Assembly (NCBI GenBank): GCA_002339125.1
Contig: DDJQ01000075.1
Coordinates: 1-20,806 of the forward strand
Direction: 5' to 3'
Length of the DNA: 20,806 nt
Source of the DNA: Alteromonadaceae bacterium UBA2620
GTDB lineage: Bacteria; Pseudomonadota; Gammaproteobacteria; Enterobacterales; Alteromonadaceae
Part shown: piece after piece, positions 15,122 through 20,806 of the stretch
How the letters are laid out: each line of letters opens with the position of its first letter
How positions within the stretch are numbered: the first letter of the stretch is position 1
Notes under the pieces: generated by a model
Told to the model about the DNA's origin: nothing
What the model saw: the letters and a program-made list of their open reading frames with translations, nothing else
The model's database searches: none
Made by a program: the position numbers and the translations under genes

Positions 15122-15198
15122 AGGGGTGTAGTTCGAATTGGTAGAACAGCGGTCTCCAAAACCGATGGTTGGGGGTTCGAGTCCCTCCACCCCTGCCA
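15122..15198 (+). tRNA. tRNA-Trp (anticodon CCA)
   Basis: A full cloverleaf can be folded. The acceptor stem AGGGGTG (15122-15128) pairs with CACCCCT (15188-15194), and G195 plus encoded CCA end the molecule. The D stem is GTTC/GAAC. The anticodon loop CTCCAAA (15154-15160) carries CCA at 15156-15158, so it reads UGG. The T arm has TTCGAGT in the loop. The outermost pair of the anticodon stem is G149-A165 (in 15149/15165), a mismatch, which is unusual but does not prevent folding. Confidence 0.97.
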
Positions 15199-15263
15199 CT
15201 TTCCTCTTTGTTCTGATAGACTCCTGTAATTCATTTCCTTACACAGAAAAATCATCGCTTATC

Positions 15264-15734
15264 ATGGCATTCGCGTTAACTGATTATCAAATTGCTGCAT
15301 TACAAGAAATGCAAATTCCGGTTTGGCAGCCGCAAGGCAAACTGGCAGAACCAGCCGGTGAAGCGCCTGCCGTTACAGAAAAAGTTAAATCAGAACCCGT
15401 GTCGCAAGATACCGCGCGTTCTCATCTGCAGCGAATAAAAGACAGTGTATCCGCTAAGCCAGCGCCATCTCAAACGACTAAAAAAGCTGATGAACCGGTA
15501 GCACCACAGCAAGCCCCTGCAGCACTACAGGAAATCCAAGCAGAGCAGGCGCCACAATTTTTTGCCGATCTGCTTATCGCCTTGCAAGGTCTGGCTATGG
15601 AAACCGTTCCACCAGTTAGAGTGGGCACCCCAATATCAGTCTCGCAAGCGGCGATCACATTGCCGGTAGCGCCGGATAAACTAACCTATCAGCATAAAAA
15701 GCAGCTCTGGCAGGCATTGTGCGCACTGAACTAG
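15264..15734 (+). CDS. holD: DNA polymerase III psi subunit HolD
   Basis: This encodes a 156-residue protein that resembles HolD at both ends. The N-terminal L-T-D-Y-Q-I-A-A-L-Q-E-M-Q-I-P-V-W matches the start of E. coli psi, the part that binds chi. The C-terminal K-K-Q-L-W-Q-A-L-C-A-L-N matches its end. The middle (about 25-95) is a low-complexity Ala/Pro/Gln/Glu-rich linker unlike the E. coli protein (137 residues). Psi links chi to the clamp loader in replication. Position directly before rimI is the same as in E. coli. No good Shine-Dalgarno sequence precedes the ATG. The in-frame upstream extension to 15138 runs through the tRNA gene and is not credible. The assignment rests on short end matches plus gene order. 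Confidence 0.75.
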   Translation: MAFALTDYQIAALQEMQIPVWQPQGKLAEPAGEAPAVTEKVKSEPVSQDTARSHLQRIKDSVSAKPAPSQTTKKADEPVAPQQAPAALQEIQAEQAPQFFADLLIALQGLAMETVPPVRVGTPISVSQAAITLPVAPDKLTYQHKKQLWQALCALN

Positions 15735-16213
15735 ATGTATCACAGTTAAACATTACTCAGGCCGATGAAGCGCTCGCCTTAGCAGCCCATTCCATTCACT
15801 GTGAAGCCCAGTATGCGCCGTGGTCCGAGGCTACATTTCTGGATTGCACCACAGCACCTTACGAATGTTGGGTGATGCTCTGTGACGGGCAGGTCATTGG
15901 ATTTGCTATTCTACTGGTGGTGCTGGACGAAGTAACCCTGATGGACATCGCTATCAGTGAAGAGCTGAGAGGACAAGGTGCCGGTAAACGGATGCTGGAT
16001 TTTGTTATTAACCGCTGTAAACAACTGAATGCGTCAAGCTGTTTTCTGGAAGTGCGCGAGTCAAATCTGGCCGCCCACACACTTTATGCAAATAGCGGCT
16101 TTGAATTGCTGGAGCGGCGTAAAGGCTATTATCCTACCAAAGATGGCAGGGAAGACGCGCTTATGATGTCCTTGCCAATAAGTGCTGACACTCACCACGC
16201 CGGCCCCGTTTAA
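15719..16213 (+). CDS. rimI: RimI, ribosomal protein S18-alanine N-acetyltransferase
   Basis: RimI acetylates the N-terminal Ala of ribosomal protein S18. The 164-residue protein has a single GNAT domain. Landmarks are A-P-W-S-E-A-T-F (33-40), V-L-D-E-V-T-L-M-D-I-A-I (68-79), the acetyl-CoA loop R-G-Q-G-A-G (84-89), the probable catalytic Glu111 in F-L-E-V-R and Tyr123 in L-Y-A-N-S-G-F. The end Y-Y-P-T-K-D-G-R-E-D-A matches E. coli RimI closely. It starts at GTG 15719, inside holD, overlapping it by 16 bases, with GGCAGG as binding site. No in-frame ATG fits better. The stop overlaps the stop of the convergent fadL-type gene. Confidence 0.93.
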   Translation: MRTELDVSQLNITQADEALALAAHSIHCEAQYAPWSEATFLDCTTAPYECWVMLCDGQVIGFAILLVVLDEVTLMDIAISEELRGQGAGKRMLDFVINRCKQLNASSCFLEVRESNLAAHTLYANSGFELLERRKGYYPTKDGREDALMMSLPISADTHHAGPV

Positions 16214-17549
16214 AAGTCCATACTAGCGAAAATTACCACCGAGGATTTTTCCCCTGACTGGACGTCATTTGAATCATTTTCAGGGTAAAGGCTAACGCCG
16301 GTGATCGCTTCCACATAACGCACATCAGCATATCGCACCTTTCCGTCCCCCTGTTTGGCATACAGACCAAGGGTTAACGGGTAGCCCATTAACTTTGTTT
16401 CATAGGCCACACTGATCCCCCGGGTATCGATAGCCTCCACGCGCTGATAGGGAATATCAAAGTCGATAACGCCGTTGCTGTTATCGGTGAAAAAACCAAT
16501 TTGCAGAGCGGTATCGGTAGAGAGCGGAAAACGAAGTCCCAGAGAGTAATTGGTTACCTGTTTCAGCTCACGGGTTAAGTCGATATCATCGAGTACCACA
16601 TCCTGTTTTTCAACATGGCTGTAGTAATCAACCTGACTCGATACGACCCAGCCGCGATGATGATATGCAGCGCCTAAAGACAGCAGAGAGGGTTGCTCCT
16701 GCTCTTTATCTGTACGGATAAAGTCCGGGAAAGTGGTGTCTGGCGAACCGTTTAACAGGGTGATGATGGGCGCGACAATCAGATTATTTGAGCGGTAATT
16801 CCGATTGATAGACTCGCTATGAACGTAATGTGCCCCAACACTTAAAGCATCATTCTTTATAACACACTCAGCGATGGCTCAATCAGATACTGTTTTTCAT
16901 TTATGCGTCGTCTGGCATCAAATCCGGAGGTAAAAGAACCGGTTGGCGTATACATGGTAATTGCTGCCCCGGAAGTTTGCGATAAGACCTGTTCAATGTA
17001 TTTTAGCGACAAAGAAAAACCCAGCGACCATCGGTCATTAAGACGGTAGGACAAGGCGCCGCCGAACTTGTAAGCGGCATTGTCGAAATCGTAGGTGACG
17101 GTTTCAATAACACTCTGCCCGGGCGTAGTTGCGGTAGCTGGTAACTCATAATTGGAACTGCTATCATTCCTCTCCTGAGAATAATCGGTAACCGTAAAAT
17201 AACTGCCGTAACTCCATTGCCCGGAACTGGTGCTGATGCCAAGAAATCCGGGCACAACAGAGAAGGAGGTTCGGGCAAAGTCAGAGCCGTCGGTATACAC
17301 GTTTTTAAATTCTGTGTCTTCAAACGCCAGAGTGTTCACCGAAGCCGACTTTGCATTTGCCTGAAAAGACAGCCCGGCAGGGTTGTAGTGCATCGCTGAC
17401 TGATCGTCCGCCAATGCCACATAGGCACCACCATAACCGATGGCTTTACCGCCTACCAGCAGGTTGCCGTAATGGTACTGGTCTGCCAGCACTGTTGAAG
17501 GGAGTGCAACCAAAGCACTCAATAATCCCACTGACGAACACAACCTCAT
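16210..17549 (-). pseudogene. OmpP1/FadL-type outer-membrane channel, broken by one frameshift
   Basis: The gene would encode a 446-residue FadL-family barrel, the pore that brings fatty acids or hydrophobic aromatics across the outer membrane. It has a signal peptide (1-22, ending V-L-A) and the family start Y-G-G-A-Y-V-A-L-A-D-D followed by Y-N-P-A-G-L-S-F. It ends in a terminal Phe (F-A-S-M-D-F). Reading from ATG 17549 the frame stops at 16857 with S-L-S-V-L. Translation continues in the frame that lacks one base and reads K-N-D-A-L-S-V-G-A-H-Y and so on to the natural end at 16210. One lost base in the TTATAAAG area explains it; both parts are otherwise well preserved. It is a recent mutation, a sequencing error or a programmed event. 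AGGGAAG precedes the start. It is divergent from an AraC regulator and near an aromatic uptake cluster. Confidence 0.8.
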
Positions 17550-17610
17550 AGAATACTTCCCTGAAACCAGCTATTACCAATATGAACCAAAAGCGGCACT
17601 TTGTGGCTAG

Positions 17611-17658
17611 ATTATAAAATGACCAGTGGTATTTCCACTTTTAATTTCAATTTGGTCA
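17611..17658 (-). promoter_or_regulatory. Candidate control region between the FadL-type gene and araC
   Basis: On the minus strand TATAAT (17611-17616) is a consensus -10 for the FadL-type gene. No good -35 stands at 17 bases, as is typical of activator-dependent promoters. An inverted pair TGACCA (17620-17625) and TGGTCA (17653-17658) lies exactly over the expected -35 region. It could bind the divergent AraC protein; this is inference. Confidence 0.35.
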
Positions 17659-17796
17659 GTAAGTTAGCCGTTGAGGTCTATCACAATACTGAACGAAACC
17701 GGGCACTGATATTCGCTGAATCGAATTTCCAAACGCTTTGAACCATGTTATTAATAAAATATAAACAGGGTATTAACGTCAGGTGATGAGCTGTCT

Positions 17797-18846
17797 ATGA
17801 CCAGCGCTGTGGCAATGCGAATAGATAAAAATAAGTATGGTAGTGCGTCCAATCATTATTTGACGGCACTCTTTGAGGTGGCCGAACAAAATAACCTGGA
17901 CGCCAGGCGCCTGCTTAAACATTGCCAGATTGACCCGGCTGCCATCGGTAAACCCGGACTGCGCGTTAAGACCGAGCGGTTATCCAGACTGCAAAGTCTG
18001 GTTTGGCGGTTACTAAAGGATGAGTCGGCTGGCTTGTGTGGCATGCGCCTTAAACCCGGTACCTACGAAATGATGGGCCAGGTGACAGTTCACCAACCCA
18101 CGCTCAGGCTGGCGCTGCAAAAAGGCATAGCGTTTTATAATCTTATTCTGACCGATAATTTTGTTGAGCTGGACGTGCAGGCAGATGAAGCAACTCTAAC
18201 AATCAACTTACCTCACCCGGAAAAAGACCATAAGTACCTGTTTGCAGAGATGGCTTTACTGGCCTGGCACCGCTATTCCTCGTGGCTAATCGCCAGCAGT
18301 ATTCCGTTGTCGAAGGTTCAGTTTAATTATCCGCCACCGCCACATGTGCATGAATACCACTACCTGTTTCCGGGTGAGCATGAGTTTAAGTGCGATAAAC
18401 TGGCCATTACATTCTCTGCTCACTACCTTGCTAAACAGGTTAAACAAAGTGAGGGGGCGCTGAATTCTTTCATGCAACGCTGTCCCCTGGAATTGTTCCG
18501 CCAATATAAATCCGATTACACTCTTACCTCTGATATCCGGCACCTGTTAAGCAATGATATTGAGAGCGGCCTGTTAACCATTGATGCGGTTGCATCAATG
18601 CTGCATATGACCAGTCGTACGCTTATGCGAAGACTAAAAGACGAGGGCACCTGCTTCCAGCAAATCAAGGATATTGTCAGAAGGGATCGTGCCGTCATGC
18701 TACTTACCCAGCGTGCAACACCAATAAACCTGATTGCAGAATCTGTCGGATTTGCTGATCCTGCCGCTTTTACCCGTGCATTCCGTACATGGACCGGAGA
18801 AACCCCCAGAAAATTCAGAGCGCTTCACAAAGAAGAAGCGAGCTGA
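17797..18846 (+). CDS. AraC-family regulator with arabinose-binding-type N-terminal domain
   Basis: This encodes a 349-residue transcription regulator of the OruR/ArgR-like AraC subgroup. The first ~200 residues match the N-terminal domain style of that group (Y-L-x-x-L-F-E-V-A, the L-L-K-H-C-Q-I-D stretch and M-G-Q-V-T-V). The last ~100 are the AraC double helix-turn-helix, with L-T-I-D-A-V-A-S-M-L-H-M-T-S-R-T-L-M-R-R-L in the first and A-E-S-V-G-F-A-D-P-A-A-F-T-R-A-F in the second. GGTGATGAG gives a binding site 6 bases before the ATG. It is flanked by the FadL-type gene (divergent) and the MFS/aldehyde dehydrogenase genes (same direction), so it probably activates them in response to an aromatic compound. 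The effector is not visible from the sequence. Confidence 0.9.
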   Translation: MTSAVAMRIDKNKYGSASNHYLTALFEVAEQNNLDARRLLKHCQIDPAAIGKPGLRVKTERLSRLQSLVWRLLKDESAGLCGMRLKPGTYEMMGQVTVHQPTLRLALQKGIAFYNLILTDNFVELDVQADEATLTINLPHPEKDHKYLFAEMALLAWHRYSSWLIASSIPLSKVQFNYPPPPHVHEYHYLFPGEHEFKCDKLAITFSAHYLAKQVKQSEGALNSFMQRCPLELFRQYKSDYTLTSDIRHLLSNDIESGLLTIDAVASMLHMTSRTLMRRLKDEGTCFQQIKDIVRRDRAVMLLTQRATPINLIAESVGFADPAAFTRAFRTWTGETPRKFRALHKEEAS

Positions 18847-18933
18847 ATCCAGCCCTTTTTTCTAAAGAGTAAAGCCGTTTTGTTACGGGAGATCATCACC
18901 GGTATTAGTCTCATTTTTATGCAAAAAATACTC

Positions 18934-18976
18934 ATTGTCATTATTTGACAATTATTTCGTCACTTTCTGCTATTTT
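18934..18976 (+). promoter_or_regulatory. Promoter with overlapping operator for the MFS transporter gene
   Basis: TTGACA (18945-18950) is a perfect -35 box. TATTTT (18971-18976) with a preceding TGC is an extended -10, but the spacing of 20 is long. Over the -35 lies a perfect 7-bp inverted repeat, ATTGTCA (18934-18940) and TGACAAT (18946-18952), with a 5-base spacer. A dimeric repressor or activator would fit. Confidence 0.5.
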
Positions 18977-18980
18977 ACAA

Positions 18981-19040
18981 CCAGGTACATAATATTAACA
19001 TCTGGGATAAGATTGGAAGGTCACGTTAACATCAACCTGG
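18981..19040 (+). promoter_or_regulatory. Paired inverted repeats in the MFS mRNA leader
   Basis: CCAGGT (18981-18986) can pair with ACCTGG (19035-19040), and inside this TTAAC (18995-18999) with GTTAA (19025-19029). Both pairs are nested in the right order. The structure would lie in the 5' untranslated region just before the start codon at 19070. It may be chance. Confidence 0.25.
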
Positions 19041-19069
19041 CCGACCATTAATTAAACAGAGTGAATGTT

Positions 19070-20422
19070 ATGAATCAGCACCCGTCCGAGATCCTCGACA
19101 ACAGCAAAATGAGCCGGCAACAGGTTATTGCTGTTATTTTGTGCATTGCATTAAATGCACTGGATGGATTTGATGTACTGGCAATCAGCTTTGCCTCTCC
19201 AGGCATCGCCGCAGAATGGGCAATCAATCGCACCGAGTTAGGTGTGGTGCTGGCCATGGAGCTGCTCGGGATGGCCTTTGGCTCAATCTTTCTGGGCGGT
19301 TTTGCCGACAAAATTGGCCGCAAACCCACCATTCAAACCTGCCTGGTGGTGATGACTGCCGGTATGTGTTTTTCGGCGTTCGCCAATTCGGTAACTACCT
19401 TACTGGTAGTGCGGTTTATTACCGGCCTTGGGATTGGCGGTATGCTGGCGTCAACCAATGCCATGGTGGCTGAGTATTCCAATCAGAAATTTCGTCACCT
19501 GTGCGTTATTCTGATGGCCACCGGTTATCCGGTTGGGGCGATTGTTGGTGGTTCTATCAGTTCGGTATTGCTGGAAACCTACAGCTGGCGTTCAGTGTTT
19601 ATTTTCGGCGGTGTGGTAACCGGCGCATTCCTGATTATTATCCAGTTGTTCCTTGCTGAGTCTGTGGTTTACCTGGCCTCCAAACAACCTGCTAATGCGC
19701 TGGATCGAATTAACCGTTCTTTACTGGCCATGCAAAAGCCTGTGCTGACATCACTGCCGCCACTTGCGCCTAACGCCGGGAAAAGCTCTTTTATCGAGTT
19801 ATTTACGCCGCAACTGCGAGCAACAACGCTGTTGCTGATAGTGGCGTATTTTGCGCAGATCATGACCTTTTACTTTATTTTAAAGTGGATCCCAAAAATT
19901 GTGGTTGATATGGGGTTCCATCCTTCTCAGGCCGGGCAGGTATTGGTGTGGGCCAATGTGGGCGGCGCTATCGGCGCTACATTGCTGGGCTTATTCGCTT
20001 CCAAATTACCGCTTAAACAATTGCTGATCGGTGTATTGTTCGCCGGTTTCGTAATGGTGTCGGCTTTTGGTATCGGCTATGAATCACTGGGGCAGATGGC
20101 GTTGATTTCAGCGGCAACCGGATTTTTTACCAACTCGGGCGTGGTTGGTCTTTATGCCTTAATGGCACAGGCATTCCCGCCTCAGGTCCGTGGCTCCGGC
20201 ACTGGAATTGTGATTGGTGTAGGCCGTGGTGGCGCAGCATTAAGCCCGGTTGTGGCGGGCATTCTGTTTACTCAGGGCGTGTCACTACAGGGCGTGGCCA
20301 TTGTAATGGGAGCGGGAGCCGTGGTTGCCGCTATTACAGTCTTTCTACTTGGTCGAGTGCAGCAACGTAAGTCTGCGCAAGATGCAAGTCCGATTTTAAC
20401 AAAGCAAACTTGCGATAATTAA
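19070..20422 (+). CDS. MFS transporter of the aromatic acid:H+ symporter (AAHS) type
   Basis: This encodes a 450-residue, about 12-segment membrane transporter. The first segment carries A-L-D-G-F-D-V-L-A, the D-G-F-D signature of the AAHS branch of the major facilitator superfamily. The loop G-G-F-A-D-K-I-G-R-K-P is the standard MFS motif between segments 2 and 3. Characterised AAHS members import benzoate-type acids with a proton. I chose ATG 19070, preceded by AGAGTG; the in-frame GTG 19061 has a weaker site. The next gene, an aromatic aldehyde dehydrogenase, starts 12 bases after the stop, so the two form one operon. Aromatic acid substrate is inferred from family and neighbours. Confidence 0.88.
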   Translation: MNQHPSEILDNSKMSRQQVIAVILCIALNALDGFDVLAISFASPGIAAEWAINRTELGVVLAMELLGMAFGSIFLGGFADKIGRKPTIQTCLVVMTAGMCFSAFANSVTTLLVVRFITGLGIGGMLASTNAMVAEYSNQKFRHLCVILMATGYPVGAIVGGSISSVLLETYSWRSVFIFGGVVTGAFLIIIQLFLAESVVYLASKQPANALDRINRSLLAMQKPVLTSLPPLAPNAGKSSFIELFTPQLRATTLLLIVAYFAQIMTFYFILKWIPKIVVDMGFHPSQAGQVLVWANVGGAIGATLLGLFASKLPLKQLLIGVLFAGFVMVSAFGIGYESLGQMALISAATGFFTNSGVVGLYALMAQAFPPQVRGSGTGIVIGVGRGGAALSPVVAGILFTQGVSLQGVAIVMGAGAVVAAITVFLLGRVQQRKSAQDASPILTKQTCDN

Positions 20423-20434
20423 GGGGATTGAGGA

Positions 20435-20806
20435 ATGAAATTCACCCGATTAAACCCAGTGACTGGTGAAGTTGCCAGCGAAGCAGAAGCCATGCAGGCG
20501 GTTGATATGGCGGCGGTTGCAGAAAAAGCCCAGCAAGGGTTTGAAGCATGGTCAAAGGTTGGCCCTAATGCCCGCCGGGCGGTGCTGCAAAAAGCCGCAA
20601 CGGCGCTGGAAAGTAAACAGGAAGCCTTTGTTGCTGCCATGATGGGTGAGACCGGCGCTACCGCTGGTTGGGCCATGTTTAACCTGATGCTGGCGGCCTC
20701 AATGTTACGCGAAGCCAGCGCGCTGACTACGCAAATTAGTGGTGAGGTCATTCCGTCGGACAAACCTGGTTGCATGGCAATGGCGCTACGCGAGCCGGTA
20801 GGCGTT
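20435..20806 (+). CDS. Aromatic aldehyde dehydrogenase (vanillin/salicylaldehyde type), 5' part
   Basis: The first 124 residues of an NAD(P)-dependent aldehyde dehydrogenase are present; the gene runs off the window. The start R-L-N-P-V-T-G-E-V and the stretch G-E-T-G-A-T-A-G-W-A-M-F-N resemble the vanillin and salicylaldehyde dehydrogenase subfamily. The later S-G-E-V-I-P-S-D-K-P-G and A-L-R-E-P-V-G-V are also typical of it. The active-site Cys and Glu lie beyond the window and cannot be checked. GAGGA stands directly before the ATG. Cotranscription with the MFS gene suggests oxidation of an imported aromatic aldehyde, or of one formed from an imported hydroxycinnamate. Confidence 0.85.
   Translation, partial: MKFTRLNPVTGEVASEAEAMQAVDMAAVAEKAQQGFEAWSKVGPNARRAVLQKAATALESKQEAFVAAMMGETGATAGWAMFNLMLAASMLREASALTTQISGEVIPSDKPGCMAMALREPVGV

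Noticed and set aside
15067..15255. Small open frame antisense to tRNA-Trp, with G-W-R-D-S-N-P-Q-P
   Set aside because: This is the well-known false protein that comes from translating the reverse strand of a tRNA gene.
15138..15263. N-terminal extension of holD from 15138
   Set aside because: It would start inside the tRNA gene; the extra residues have no similarity to HolD.
16210..16599. Separate 129-residue protein
   Set aside because: It is the 3' part of the frameshifted FadL-type gene; the same frame runs without a stop back to the frameshift site and continues the barrel sequence.
1..20806. Insertion sequences, prophage, integron or CRISPR array
   Set aside because: I found no transposase or integrase gene, no terminal inverted repeats of a mobile element and no regularly spaced repeat array.

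Overview
The window reads as chromosome of a marine gammaproteobacterium of the Alteromonadales type (Alteromonas, Aestuariibacter and relatives). This is inferred from family resemblance: a TonB2-type operon with DUF3450 and TtpC, a TmcA-type tRNA acetyltransferase, a holD-rimI pair, a class I c-di-GMP riboswitch before a PEP-CTERM-like protein, and moderate GC. No database search was possible.

Layout. (1) 1-1079: about 1 kb with no convincing gene, holding palindromes and hairpins that probably form the control region of the next operon. (2) 1080-6038 (+): six tightly packed genes for a TonB2-type energy-transducing complex: DUF3450 periplasmic protein, TtpC, ExbB2, ExbD2, TonB2 and a secreted TPR protein. 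A strong bidirectional terminator follows at 6042-6069. (3) 6099-10064 (-): tmcA, preceded on the same strand by an unusual AraC-type regulator fused to an HDOD domain. (4) 10065-11076: a divergent control region with repeated GGAC/GTCC half-sites, a class I c-di-GMP riboswitch, a secreted protein with a PEP-CTERM-like (S-A-P) tail, and a terminator. (5) 11133-15015 (+): a thiamine acquisition operon made of a promoter, a TPP riboswitch with a visible Shine-Dalgarno-sequestering hairpin, a TonB-dependent receptor, a YkoF-like thiamine-binding protein, a PnuC/PnuT-type permease and a ThiK-like kinase. (6) 15082-16213 (+): promoter, tRNA-Trp(CCA), holD (DNA polymerase III psi) and rimI. (7) 16210-20806: edge of a probable aromatic-compound catabolic cluster: an OmpP1/FadL-type outer-membrane channel broken by one frameshift (-), a divergent AraC regulator (+), an AAHS-like MFS transporter (+) and the 5' part of an aromatic aldehyde dehydrogenase (+).

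How the parts work together. The TonB2 complex supplies energy to TonB-dependent receptors, which may include the TPP-controlled receptor in the same window. The thiamine genes cover every uptake step from outer membrane to phosphorylation. The AraC-HDOD regulator and the c-di-GMP-sensing secreted-protein gene share one control region and may form a small signalling module; that link is inference. The right end would take up an aromatic compound (FadL-like pore, then MFS) and oxidise an aromatic aldehyde.
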